This document shows positions 1 through 41,716 of a DNA stretch of 64,000 nucleotides, piece after piece. The notes under the pieces were generated by a model. It searched no databases, was not told the DNA's origin, and saw nothing but the letters and a program-made list of their open reading frames with translations. The stretch spans positions 2,947,884-3,011,883 of the forward strand of contig NC_081332.1 of the NCBI RefSeq assembly GCF_022539665.2, read 5' to 3'. The DNA comes from Daphnia carinata (taxonomy: Eukaryota > Arthropoda > Branchiopoda > Diplostraca > Daphniidae). Each line of letters begins with the position of its first letter. The stretch's first letter is position 1. Both the position numbers and the translations under genes were made by a program.

Positions 1-28098
<28,098 letters not shown>

Positions 28099-28125
28099 CT
28101 GCAACTGGAAAAAAAAAAAAAATAA
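28099..28125 (-). other. Splice acceptor just upstream of the BRIP1 start codon
   Basis: On the minus strand the bases before the ATG are a run of T followed by CCAGTTGCAG. That is a polypyrimidine tract with two candidate AG acceptors (CCAG, GCAG) within ten bases of the start codon. It implies that the coding sequence begins at or near the start of an internal exon and that the transcription start lies further right. Confidence 0.65.
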
Positions 28126-29471
28126 ATAAATAAATAATAATAAACATATTTATTAATGTTTAATTAAAAGAAAAACTACTTCATTTTCCAAATTATCTTG
28201 ACCGATCAAACAGGTATAGTTAATCATATTTGGGATCAATCCGATTTTAGAAAAAAAAAAAAAGAAGGAAGGCGGATGCTGGAAGGGAAATTAGAGCCAC
28301 CCAGCGCAGAGTCATCTTTCCATCAACGACTAGTCGTCTACCTCACATTAAGCCTCTCTTCTTTCGTCCATTGTCTCTTACTTTCGCTATCCTGAACAGT
28401 GAAGGCACAGTCATTATCTCTGTCTTTCTATTTTCGTTACTCTTTGGACTCGTTGCATCGAACGGAAAAAAAGGAATTCGCCGTGGGATGAAAATTTAAA
28501 ATGGTCCATTTTCAACTCAAAGCGGCAGCGTTTCGTAACCGAACCAATTCATTAATTACCTTGGAAACTACTAATTATTACATACATCGACCGGATCGCG
28601 AGTTAGTGAAACAAGACGTTCTTACTAGGGGGGGAGGGCTTCTTTTCCTCAGTAATCAATCGCTAGAAGAACGAATCGATTGTCTAACTCACGGCCTCTG
28701 CTCATTAGCAAATATTAGAGAGAGAGAGAGAGAGGGAAAAAAAAGAAAAGAAAATAGTAAAACTTTAAAAATCATTTGTCTTTCCCATTCAAACAATTCT
28801 AATGAACAAAATAAAAACGACAACGTTTTGATGCAGCCACGTCCAAATAAGGACTGTCTGCGCTTTTTGTTTTGTCTATCGCGCGATTGTCATCTCTCGA
28901 CTTCTGAATGGTCGGAACTTTTTTTTCTTTCTTATTTTACTTTGATTGACGATGACACTCATCGGATAATATGGCCGACTAATACAGGTGACGGAGAGAA
29001 GGAAAGGAGAGGGGGTGGGGGTCGCCACCTGATTCATTATTCATTAAGAAAATACTTGTAGGTTTAAACAAGTTTCGGGGGCGAATCAAATAGAACGGAA
29101 AGATTTTTTCTTTCCGACGATTTCTTCTTTCCACGTGCCGTGCACCTGGAACGTGTGCTCACTTTCCTCGTAAAACGACGGGAAAAATTGAAACAAAAAA
29201 AAAAAAAAAAAGAAAAAAAAGGGGGACACCGAAAACGTTAGGCTTTTGTTTTGCCTGGACACGGACCTAACTAACCAAACGCGAAACGCTGGAAACACAT
29301 CCAATTAATAATCGAGAGCTCAACACACAAATGATTCTAGCCTTCCTCCGTGTATCGTGCTACATAATTATTAGGAATGAAAAAAAAAAAAAAAAAAAAA
29401 ATGACACGTCAAAAACCTTGGTGGTTATGCTTTGCAGCTGACAGGTGCAAAATGGAACCGAGAGGGAGAAG

Positions 29472-29507
<36 letters not shown>

Positions 29508-29674
29508 CGAAGAAGAATTCAATGTCTCGACGCAAAACCTCTTGTTTGCTCTCCTTATCATTACGCTGTATCCTTGACACGACAAGGTCACTAATGACTA
29601 GGTAACAAAATAAGAAAAAGACGACCTGGACTAAATTGGGAAAACGGGAGGGGCCACCTCTATCATCAACCTGA

Positions 29675-29709
<35 letters not shown>

Positions 29710-31500
29710 GCATCTAACGCTTCCGTCCGACCACCATTTCTCCCTTTTCTTTTTTCAATTTTAAAATGATCATGGACAAAGTTGATTTGGAACACAAAAT
29801 AACGCAGGTTAGGCGACAGCTCGAGGAAATATAATTTCCCTAACAAACAAATGCCCCCACCTCTTAGGTCCTTGTTGTGCGTTTGACCTCTGGCAACGTT
29901 TTTCAAAATCTCGTTTTCTGGGAGGGAAACACGCTCACACGACTGGTTCAAATTATGATTCAGATTCCACACTTCAAGCTGTTGGCTTTTTCCTCGACAT
30001 TTGAAGTTTCTCGCCTGTCAGTCATCAGGTGAGACTAGACACACGAAATCATTGGGGCCTATAAGGGCAAAACAGTCAAATCACCCCCAACAGAGACTCT
30101 AGAATTGAAACTTGTCTGGTAATTTCAATGTGGACGGATGTTACAAGTCGTCGGGGTTTGCATGTTGGGTAGAGGGTTGTCAATTCAAAAACGTTGTTTT
30201 TTCAAGTTTCATCTACCTCATGGGAAAACTTGTACAACAGTCACGCCGACAGATTCTAAACGATCAAACATCCAATTTGATTGCGACAAGACTCGAGGCA
30301 ACATATGTTCGGCCTTGGTCCGTCCGTCTCCCGCGTGCCAGGGAGATGAGAATAGGACGCTCGAAAACTCATTACAGCCTCGCAATAATAACAAGCATGC
30401 CATCACTTCAGCCACACTACCAAGATGACAGGGGGGGTGTAGAGCAGGGATCACAACTCAAAAACTAGGGACTAACACTGTCGTACTAGAAACACTAACT
30501 CGGCTTTACGAAACTGGCATTTAGGTGTCTAGGTTTCAAAGTTCAACCTTGTTTGCAAACAAATGGTGGTGTTGAGCATTTTACAGCAGGCTTGTTTTGG
30601 ACGCAACAAATGTTTTCAAACTTCAGACACTTTACGCTCTGCCTGCCTGTCAAACCTGCATCAAACTCAAGTGCTACATTCCATAAAGAAAAAGAAAAAG
30701 GCTTTGGCTTTGCTGCAAAAAAAAGAAAACCAGCATCAGGTGGTAATGCCTTACGAACTTGATTAATTCAATTTAATTGCTTGGAGATTTTTGACACCCT
30801 TGACGGGCATTAGGCCACACCTCAAACGAAATGGGGTGAGAGCGCAGAGTATTCAAGTTGAACAGCTCTCAGTTAAGGGACAACCACCAAGAAGCAGGTT
30901 TTCTACATTGTCATCAGTTTCCTACCAGCTGCAATTTAAAGTTGATTGTATGTTAATGAGTTGTATCACAATTTTTTGTTCCTTTCGGCTACTGTTTGCA
31001 AATCACTTGAGCTACTATCTTTGTCATGCTGAATACAAGATTGTGTACGTGGTCGACGTAAATTGGTTCTATCTTAATGGCAAGGTAGTCGAGCTAAACT
31101 GATTTCATCATAATGGTAGGCAATCGGCTATGCAATCCTACTTTTGTAAACGATACTGACGATTGAGTGAATAATTAACGTGTAGTGCACGGTAAAACGT
31201 ATCTTACCTTCAAACTGGTTTGCTGGATTGCCTTTGATTGGTTTAATAAAATAACTTCAAGGACGAAGTAACTGAAAACTGAAAAAAACAACGTGGTGAA
31301 GGGACGGGATCGGATAACAAAAAATTGCCGGGAAAACGGCAACGGAAATGGAATTTTCGTCTGCTCGTGTCTGGCGCGTTCGTAACTTGGAATTCTCTTA
31401 AAATTTTTTTTTTTTAACTGCAAAAAAATTTCCATTATTTTACGAAAAGAAGATTTGATCAAGCATTTATTAATGAATGATCAATTTTTGCTGTAATCAG
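28126..31500. other. Presumed upstream region of BRIP1, no gene recognised
   Basis: This should contain the 5' untranslated exon and promoter of BRIP1, but I cannot place either. A 187-codon open frame at 28501-29061 (plus) includes translated GA and G runs and looks accidental. The block about 30000-31170 is nearly free of long homopolymers, unlike its surroundings, and has no convincing coding frame. Confidence 0.6.
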
Positions 31501-31829
31501 GTCTTTGGAATGATGCTTCCTCATGTGTGATGAAATAAACAGCAACGCAACAAAGTTTTTAAACGACGTCACTAGGTGGCGTCAAAGGCAAATATCCATG
31601 ACGCCGTCGACCGTGATTCAGCGTTCATCGGGATCGAAGTTACGTAAGAACTTAAAAAAAAAAAAAAAAAGTTTTATCGCATTAACGTTTCACAATACCA
31701 CTCCAAAATGAAATGAACAAAAAGAATTTGATTGCCGCAAGAGGTTAATCCTAGGAATTCGAGAAAAAAAGTAGGATACAAACAAGAAAAACAAAAGAAT
31801 TGCCAGTTCAGTAAATGTCGTCTAGTACA

Positions 31830-31855
31830 CATATATATATATATATATATATATA
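31830..31855. repeat. AT dinucleotide repeat
   Basis: About 13 uninterrupted AT units. Confidence 0.95.
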
Positions 31856-32521
31856 CTGATTTCGACGCGATAGATGGAAATGCTTTGCTTCACCTCCTTG
31901 GGCTGTAATTACGAATCAAATCAAATATTTCGAGAATTTTCAGCGAAACAAGAAAGGGCGAGTGAAGAATTCAACGGGACTTGATGGCAGTCGCTGCGTG
32001 TAAAGAAGCGAACCCTTTCTTAATGTTGGAGTCTACGATTCTGCTATTTCTCCTTTCCTTTTCGCCTTTAATCTGCCTCGCATCATTGCCCTCTATCTAT
32101 TGCGACATAAATATTCCAAATTGCGATTTATTTCAAGGTTCTTTTTGTCTTTTCCTTCCAAAAATGTCTTTTAATCTTTGATTCGTGCGTGTTGGCATAT
32201 AAAGTTACACGCTGAAATTTCCTTTTCGGACACACTCGGGTTGGAAACGAAGGAGGGACGAAAGGAGGGGGGGGGGGTTGTTTGCATATGAGAGGAGGAG
32301 CAGGCATCAAAGCATTTTGGAATAGAGTGAAGGAGAGACAGAGAGAGAGAGAGGTGATGGTGGGGGGCTGTTTGCTTTGCTTTTGTGTGTCCAGATGGAA
32401 AGGGACGAAGAGAGAACGCGGTTCCCAACTTGACAGGCTCATGAAGCATTTGGTACCTGCTCAGCTTATTAATGCGGGCGAGAGCGCAGCAGAACGAGAA
32501 ACCTGTCGGGCCTGACTGAAG

Positions 32522-32553
<32 letters not shown>

Positions 32554-32565
32554 CCCATTTCAACA

Positions 32566-32596
<31 letters not shown>

Positions 32597-33098
32597 TGGG
32601 GAGGTCCGTCCGCATCTGAATCAGGCTACAGGCTGCTTTGATATGTGTCTGTCTGTTTCCCTTTTTTCTCTGGCGTGGCGTTTCCTTCCCAAAAAAACAT
32701 CCCCGTGGTGGCTCTCGTTTTTTTTTTTTTTTTTTTTAGACTCTTTGACTTTCTTCTCAAAAAGAAGAAGAAGAATATCAAAGGCGGATACATTTATATA
32801 AGGACCTTGTTTTTTTTTTTGTTTTTTTTTTTACGTAGACGAAGACGAAGAATCCGCCCATCACTTACACGGTCAACACACCTGAACCGCCTCGTGTGTG
32901 TATATGTATAGGAAAATGGTTGGGGGGGGGGGGTAGAATCCATGCGTCCACCACTGCAAAGCTCTCTCTCTCTCTCTCTCTCCTTGGGGACGATCTTTGT
33001 CGTCCGTCGTCATGGCAAGTGCGTGTAGCGTGCTGCTCTTTTGCTCTGCTGGCCTTCGGATAGCCTTCTTTGGCGGCGCCCCGCTCTCCCTAAAGTTT

Positions 33099-33129
33099 TC
33101 TTCTTCTTCTTCTTCTTCTTCTTCTTCTT
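33099..33129. repeat. TTC trinucleotide repeat
   Basis: About ten TTC units followed by TTG units. Confidence 0.95.
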
Positions 33130-33736
33130 GTTGTTGTGTTGGTCGACAAGTTCGGGAGCGAATCCATCTATTAGAGAAACCGCGCGACTGGCTACCCGTC
33201 TTACGGACACGCCAGCCTTCTACGGTCTTACGCATTTGTTTCCCGCGTCAACCACTTATACACACGTACGAGAAAAGCAGACTCTCTCACTCTACACTAT
33301 GACCTTTCCCTTTTTCTTTTCTCTCTTTCTCTCTCTCTCTCTCTCTTTTAAAACGTACGATTACGGGTGTGCAAACGAAACACACAGTTCCAGTTCATCG
33401 CAGTGTGTCTGTGTGTCAATCTGCCATTTTGAACGTTTTTATAGAAAATCAATCATAAACAAGAAGAAGCAGGTTCCGCCAAAAGGTTTTTCTTTTTTTT
33501 TTTTTTTTTTTTTTTTCCTTATTTTGAGATATGGAAGGGCTTTCCCTGTTTAAGAAAAGAAGAAGAAAAAAAAAAAAATAGAATCGACGGGAGGTCTATC
33601 ATCATCGGTCGGTTAATAGAAAAAAAATGAAAAAAAAAAAAAAATAAATAATCAATTTCCAAAAGATGAAAAATCTTTCTTTATATAAATTTTTTTTTTT
33701 TTTATTTCATTGGAAATTGTAGGCAATAGATGAGGT

Positions 33737-33758
33737 GCCCATCTGGCGCCAGGTGGGC
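33737..33758. repeat. Near-perfect 22 bp palindrome
   Basis: GCCCATCTGGCGCCAGGTGG followed by GC is self-complementary except for one base pair. Confidence 0.85.
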
Positions 33759-34538
33759 GACCAAAGATATTACACATAGCCCAGTGGTGGCGCAGCGGCG
33801 GCGGCCGCGGCGGCAATTCTCCTGGCTATAATTCATCACGGGCAATTGCCATCTTTTCTCAAACGACGGATAACTCGAGTGACACTCTGGCGCTAAATCA
33901 AATCCCCACCCCCCTGTTGAGAGGGCAACCGAGAGCCAAGAGGCTTTTTTTTTTTTTTTCTCTCTCTTCATCGCCGTGTGTCATTAGACTCCCCGTGGCA
34001 AACTCTTAATGAGAACTCATTCTCTCTTTAGAGTTGATTGGCATGGACTCGCTTTTACTTTGCGCCAGAAACATCGGACGCCGGGATTTCTTTCTTTTTT
34101 TTTTTTTTTCTTTTTCTTCACATTTGAATTTTTTTTTATGAGTCGACGACGATGTCGCGATGGCGGCAGCTGCTGGGTGAGTCCTCATCTCTTTTATTTT
34201 CTCCAGACGTGTAAAGGAAAAATTTCATAAAAGAAATTGGCCCCAGTGCGCGAATGACAAAAAAAACTCCGCCCATTCGTGTACCTGCTATTGGTCACTC
34301 CTTTTTCACAAGGCGGCGGCCACCGTGCCTCTTTACACACTTTACCACAAATGAAAAGATGCACGTCTCTTCTTTAGCATGCTGAAATAAAAAAAAAAAG
34401 CTCAAAAAAAAAAAAAAAAAAAAAAAAAATCGTTCAAGGATCTTCAAGAAATCATCGCAGCGGCAATAACTTTTCGTTCAAGTGAGGCCCTCTCACGATA
34501 CAGAGTTTCTCTTTAGCAAAATTCCCACCCACCCTCCC

Positions 34539-34539
<1 letters not shown>

Positions 34540-34586
<47 letters not shown>

Positions 34587-34605
34587 AAAAAAAAAAAAAA
34601 AAAAA
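34540..34605. repeat. Poly-A, 45 + 20
   Basis: Forty-five A, one T, twenty A. Confidence 0.95.
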
Positions 34606-36871
34606 TACGTGTACAAAGATCTAAATAATAAACACATGAAAAGAAGTTTTGGCGCAAGGAGCGTACGGCTAAAAATCAAGAAGGGAAAAAGTCTAAGGGC
34701 AGCTGGAACGATGTCAATCTGGCGCGCACTTGACACACGGTTAAAAAGCGGAGCGAAATGAGAGGCCAATGCTATAACGTCAGCGCGTCTCACTTGTGTA
34801 GACTTGCAACGTTGGTAAGAAACACGATTCGTTATTCTTGATCAGACGACTAGATTGACCTCGGTCGGATGAAACGGGCCGATCCGGTATCTCCGTCCGC
34901 CCTGTTTACGTACACACATCTGATCTTTGTATATATATATATATATATATATGTACATGTATTTTTATCAAAATGGGTGTACGGTGGAGAGAGCACGGGG
35001 ACGGGCACGAGCAAAGCCCCCAGTTGTCAGTAAAAGGTTAAGTATCGGAATAAGTGGAAAAAGGAAGGGGAGGGGGGGGGGGGGGGAGAGAGAGAGAGAT
35101 GCTGGCCAGCCCCATCCGGGCTCTTTCTGTGGTGCGCACGGGGGGGGGGAAGCGGATCGGGCGAGCACATATTGCCGCGATTGAGAGATACATAAACTAA
35201 TACGCCATTCGACGACAAAAGCAAAAGCACCCAACGGCTATATAAGGTTTATTTCCATCGTGATAGTCCTCCTTCTTACATTTATACAAGTTTTATGTGT
35301 CGTCTCTATAGCATCGAGTGTCTCTCTATAGAAATATCTAGGGCTTGCCGGACGGGGAATGGGGAAAGAAAAAGAAAAAGGAGACCCAGCTGATGTCTAG
35401 TAGTGATGCTGCTACTACTCCTACTACTGCTCTCGTTCCATGTATCTATTCGATATAGAGAAGCCTATCCGTTTTGGTTGCGTGTGTATCTCTGTGCTGC
35501 GATTCTCATCCTTCAAGTAGGTATAAGGGGGTTGCCCGTCGAAAAAAAACTAAATAAATAAAAAAAGATGGCCCGTGTCCAAACTGGCCCGACTGGCGAG
35601 AAGGGGGGACACAAAAAAGATTGCAGTATAAGTATATATAGCAAACGGAACGGATATATACCCCCCCCCCTCCCGTTCTTTCTTATTCTTTTATCGGAGC
35701 AGATGGATCGTAGATAGTGCCGGACATGGCCAGCACGATATCGCACCAAAAAGAAAAATTTGTTTCTTTGTTTTTTTTTTTTTTTTTTTTTTTGGCAAAG
35801 TCTGTATGGCAATTGGGCAATAGGGAGAAACAAAAACGGAGTGATGGCAATATATATATAGCAAGGCACAGTTGTTATGGTGACATGTTTCTCTTATTCA
35901 ACAAAAGAAAAATAAACACACGCGTATAGTAGAGGCCAAAACGGAACGGACTACTGCGACAACTTGACCTTTTTTTTTTTTTTTTTTTTTTTTCTTTTTT
36001 CGTTTTGCGCAATGGTGCCACGGTGGGGCGACGCGCTACCAATTTACATATAGAGACTGCAGTATTGTTGTCATACGTGTTGATAACCACGTCGCTTTTT
36101 GACTGGACCCCGCACGCAAACAGTCACGTACATAATCAAATTATGCATGGCGACGTCCAGATTTCGAAACACAAGTGAACATTTGATCAAATTCTGACTC
36201 GTAGATGTGCCTCTACTCGGTTATCACACAAGGGGAAAGCATCGCCTTCTATGAAATTCTTAGACGCTGAATTTGCGAGGCGGAAACATTCCTAGTGCAC
36301 ACCGCGACCCCCTGCTCTATAACATATCTGTTGTGTCCATCATTATTCCAACGGGCGATGCCATTTCGAAAGCCATTGGCTGAAACACAACAAGACTCGC
36401 CGTACATATCGCTTCAATCTTTTTTTTTTTTACCATTTCATATCGCATTAAACCATTTTCGAAAAAAAAAAAAAAAAAAAAAAAATATTTAATGGCTGAC
36501 ATTATTTCATTTAGATGGCTCGCATCGAGGAAGCCACTCTTGGAAAAATATGAATTTATTTTGGCTCGCTTCTTTTTCAAACTGTCGACAACGCCAACTC
36601 AGCAAAAGCACTTCCAACTGATGCACAATCATCGGTTGTAACGCATATCTGGCCCGATGTTTATGATTATATGATTTCCCTCCCTTTTCCATTTTTTTTT
36701 CCGTTGGTGGATATCCATGTTTCTGAGGGGTAGCGAATGACTGCCGACTCAAAGTCATCTACATTTTTATGACGACTTCTTTTGCATCCACGCGAGGTCA
36801 ACGCCGAACATTTGCAAACGATGGAAGACAAGAATGAGGATAGCGTGTCGTTTCTTTATTGGCAGCCAAAA

Positions 36872-36873
<2 letters not shown>

Positions 36874-36918
<45 letters not shown>
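36874..36918. repeat. Poly-A tract of 45
   Basis: Forty-five consecutive A, with a second A run starting a few bases later. Confidence 0.95.
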
Positions 36919-36921
<3 letters not shown>

Positions 36922-39900
36922 GTTGAAAAAAAAAAAAAAAAAAAAAAGAGGGGCGAAAGAACAACTGTGTCGGTGGTCGGTCCTGTTTTTGGGGGGAAAT
37001 CAGTCCCGAATCTGGAATTATATGGAGCGGAAACGCATACGCCATTATGTTTCTCTACGTTTTCGTTGTATATTACGTTATGTGCTTTACCAAAAGAAAC
37101 AGTGTACGAACATCAACAACAATAGCCGGATGGAACAGGAACAAAAACATTGCGTACACACACACACACGAAAAAAAAAAAAAAAAAAAAAATAATAGAC
37201 TTTTGTGTTTAGCTCGTCTCTACTATTACATATATTGTCGATAAATATCCGTCGAGTTACATCCGCTTAATGGATGACATCGTTTTCCAACTACTTTTTT
37301 GTGTGTCTGTGTGTGTGTGTGTGTGTGTGTGTTGTTGTCTGCTTCTTTTGTATGTGCTTATTTTTCGTCCCCTTTTTGCTTTAGCCAGCTCGTAGGAAGA
37401 CAGCAAATGTCATTTCCCCTCTAATTACGTGCTGTATATCCAAGCACAACACATTGATTTGATTATACACTGTGAAATGATAACCTCTTTAGTGGCTGAC
37501 TGGGTGATGCGGATCAATTCAAACCACCATGAAGCGGGGAAAAATAAAAATAAAAAAAAAAGGCGCAATAGAGTTCTCACGATTTCTGGCCGTGTATACA
37601 ACAGCGTCTCGCATCACCTTTAATCATGAAGACAACACGACAAAAGGAAAAAAAAAAAGCAAAAAAAAAAAAAAAAGAAAGAAAGAAAGAAAGAAAACGT
37701 ACACCCTGCGCAATTATACGAGAAAATACTCTGTGCGGGCTGGCTGCGTGTCGTGATGGCGCGCTCAGACACAAGTGAACGATCACGAATCTTTTGGCTT
37801 TAGACGGTGGGGGGGATCACACGATGATGATGGAACGACAATGATGATGATGACAATAATGATACGGCTGCGTTAACGAGCGTTGTATTCTTGCCGCATT
37901 TTGTGTGTGTATGTGTGTGTGTGTCGTAAGCCACTAGGGGAATGGCGCTCTGCTGGTGGGCTCGTTTGTGTGGCGCACGTATGTGTCACCATACGACTCG
38001 CTTTTATGTACACGTCGTAAGAGTGAGACTCATCAGCGACGATTTGGTGCAGCGAAAGATGTCGAGCTCGCCTGTCTCCTCGTCAAAAGGTCATCAACTT
38101 AATCAACAACCAACGCAAACGCAAAACGCCAGCACATCCCATTTTTCTTTTTGTTTTCCGTTTCCAAAACAAGCCTGACGCAACTTCAATTGTTTACATT
38201 AACCTTAATTCCGCACACACAATGTCAATATCAAATATAGATACTGCCGTAACGCACCCACCCACTGTATTTTTTTCTTTTTTTTTTTTTATTTAAAAAT
38301 AAACACAAAGTAATGAACGTCAATAGCGACGTGCCCATTATGCAAAATAAAACAACGGCTTGATGGCCGTTGCCGGCCACGGGACTCGTATTTGTCAACC
38401 GCACATTTAAAACTGGCGGTGAAAAAAATGCAATTGGCAAATGCGATAGCGCGTTTAATTGCCGCGTAGAAAATGAAACAGACGACGTGCTTTTATCAAG
38501 TCGAGGCGGGTGGAAAAAAAATCAACCCGATGGCGACGACGGTGGTGGTATGTTCAAATCACAAAGAGGGGCGCCAATGACGGGACTCAATTAACGACCA
38601 GTAACGACATGGCTGGCGACAAATGCAATACTCGAGCAAAAAAGAAAACAACCCCGAAAACAAAACAAAAATGCGCATTTCGTATTGCGTCTGTTTCTTG
38701 AAATAGAACGCAAAAATAAAAGAGTCATTGCCGATTGCGTTTTCGGCCAGTCGAATGGGTGGCGTGATGACGCATTGATAATCTAAGACAGCGACAAAGC
38801 ACCTTGTCCCTTTTTTTTTTTTTTTTTTTTTTGGGAATTTCTGCTCCGCTAACTTCTTTTGCGGTTCCTCGGGCAATGCAAACATTTTCAAACTTGAACT
38901 GGATGCGAGTGAAAGGTGATGATGTCAACCTAAAGCAACTCACTCGCATTCAAAATCGGGCACCTTTAATTAACGAATGTTTTCGCATAGAAGATATCGA
39001 TGTACACGACGTCGTTAATACTATTTTAGAATGGCGTTCGTCAACGAGTATTCTCATTTGGGTAACAGCAAAATGTTACAAAACAAAATGGATGTAAAAA
39101 GCTAAGGCCGGAGTAGCCGAAAACTTTACGGCTGTAACTACATGGAACAATTTGTCCAGTTGAGTGAAAACGGGTGCACAAGTTTTGGATAGGGCAAAAG
39201 TCGAGCTATGCACACAAAAAAACAAAAAACAAAACAATCCCCCCCCCCTTTCATTTCTTTATTTCTTCGACGGGCTATTCGACGTGTGTGTGTGTGTGTG
39301 CATTGTTCGTAAAAGGGATAGTGACGTGATCCAACATTGAACTAATATTCAAGTTTTGAACGAACGAGACAAGAAAAACGGAAAGGGTCAGCATTCTGTA
39401 AATGCATTGATAGAGAGACACGGAGAGTCGCGGCTGCTACTCGGAAATGTTGTACAATTATTTCAATACATGTGCGATAGACAGGCTATATAGACATCGA
39501 GCGGGGCGGCCGGGCGGACGGACGGACGGCTTCAAACGGAGATAAGAGTTTCGATTTTGACGAGTTTTAACTTGGATACGACGTGGAACTATACGAGGCA
39601 AATAAAGCAATAGCTAAAGCTCAAGTTCGAGTCACACACACACGTCGTCACTAGAAAGAATAAAAAAAAAAAAAAAAAGAAGGAAAGAAAAAGGCCAATC
39701 GGGCAGCCATCAACGAACGGCACGCGAGATTCAACTTGCTGTATATATAGAGACACATTCGACTCGGGCCCATCATCAGTCGATTGGAAATGTTGTGTTG
39801 GTATGACAATGTTCATCGGTCATGGACGGGGGGTTCTCTACCTGATCGTCGACTGCAGGCAAACTATCGAGAAAGTGCGGACAAAACGGTCCCTGTATTT

Positions 39901-40414
39901 TTTTCTTTTTTTTTTCTTTTTTGTCTTTCTCGACTGCAACGTACATTATGTCCTATATGTCGATGTTAGATTCGAGGGAAATGTATGGACCATGTGTGAT
40001 ATCCGTGTCGTATCCAAATGATGCGGCACGAGCATCTATCGACCTTTTTCCTCCCTCCCCTTCAAGTTATACAGAAAAGAAAAAAAAAAAAAACGCTCGC
40101 GTTATTATTAGGCATTCCACTGAACTGAGAATCAAACTCTCGCCCGATCGTGTTTTATCCCTCGGCACTAACATGTTTCCCTATTCCTTTTTTTTTTTCT
40201 ATTTTTTTTTTTTTTTTTCCCTTTTCAAAAAGGAGAAAATGCATCGTGTTACGCTGGTCGTCAAGTTCGTTACAGAAAGAAGGGGGGGGGGAAGAAGAAC
40301 AACATACGATACTGTTCGGCATGTGTTTCTTTAATACACTCTGCGGCATTGCCGGGCCACTAACCCTCCCACACATCCTTTTAGTACTATTACATGTGAT
40401 TTTGTTTTTTAAAG

Positions 40415-40418
<4 letters not shown>

Positions 40419-40455
<37 letters not shown>
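40419..40455. repeat. GA dinucleotide repeat
   Basis: About 18 uninterrupted AG units. Confidence 0.95.
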
Positions 40456-40456
<1 letters not shown>

Positions 40457-41682
40457 GGAATTAGCGGAGGAGACCCGCATAGCGAATGCATCCGGACGAC
40501 GGGCGGACATTGCATCTACTCATTTCTGCCATCGACATTCTTCCGGTTACTAATAGATGCGATGACACTCGCTTTGAATAGGAAAAGCGGGGGAAAAAGA
40601 GAAGAAAAAAAAAAGGGTGTCATCGTCTGCGAAACCTTAGATGCAATGGCGGCTTTTCTTTTTTCAAAAACAGTGCCGCAGACTTCTCAGTTGTTTTTTT
40701 TTTCTTTTCGCTCTCTCCCCTTTATTGTCTACTCAAATGTTTTGTCTTATTACATAAAAAAAACCTACTCTCATAAAATAAAAATATTTTTTTCCTCCAA
40801 TGAATTGAGAAAAACAGATTTTGATTTAAGATGTTTGTTTTTTGGGTTTTTTTTCGCTTGACGGATTCTACCCGCGCGTTCATTTTTGTTCCGTTTGCGG
40901 GAGTCAGGGCCGTCCAGAAAAGACACAAAAAATCTTCACTATAAATCTAATAATAGAAAATGATGCATTAAAAAAAAGGAAGGGGGTGGGGGGGGGAAGA
41001 GAGAGAGCAAAGATGTTGAAAGATTAATCCCGACTTAGACACACACGTCTCGCTCAGAGTGTGGTATAATGATGATCCGGCTTTAGCAAAAGAAAGGAGC
41101 AAATAATAAAAAAAAAAAAAAAAAAAAAAAGGGAGAGGGGAGTGTTGACAAGAGACGCCTTTAAATAAATATTTTCTTTTGAGTGTGTCGGTCTTTTTTT
41201 TTTTTTCTCTATCCGTCGCCATGTCGGCTTTTGTTTCTCTCGCATTTGCGCGTGATTTCATTGGCAGCAGCTAAAGAACGAGACTATAAGGCGCCCCGTT
41301 TGGTGGTCAAATGAGTTTTTCCTTCTTCTTCTTCTTCGTCAAGAACAACAACAAAAAAAAAAGCGGCTGATGATAATCAACTTCAACGGAGCACCGGCGG
41401 CACGAACAACAACACACACACACACACACAGAAAGTGGGGGGGGAGAGATGAAGCGTATAAACGAGATGATGTTCTCTCATCCGTTTGTTTTATTCATCG
41501 ATCCGAGTGTAAATGGATCTGAAAAGTTGCCAATAAAGCCAAATGTCCACTCATTTTCGTAAATAGGTGGCGCATTCACAAAATCTCTATCCTTCAAAAA
41601 AAAAAAAAAAAAAGACAAAGAGGAAATGATGAAGGACGGCCAAACCAAAATAAAAGATCACACAGTCTTTTCTTTTGGCTGG

Positions 41683-41716
<34 letters not shown>

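Noticed and set aside
28501-29061. 187-codon plus-strand open frame
   Set aside because: It includes Gly runs and Arg-Glu repeats from G and GA tracts, has no recognisable domain and no splice or conservation evidence.
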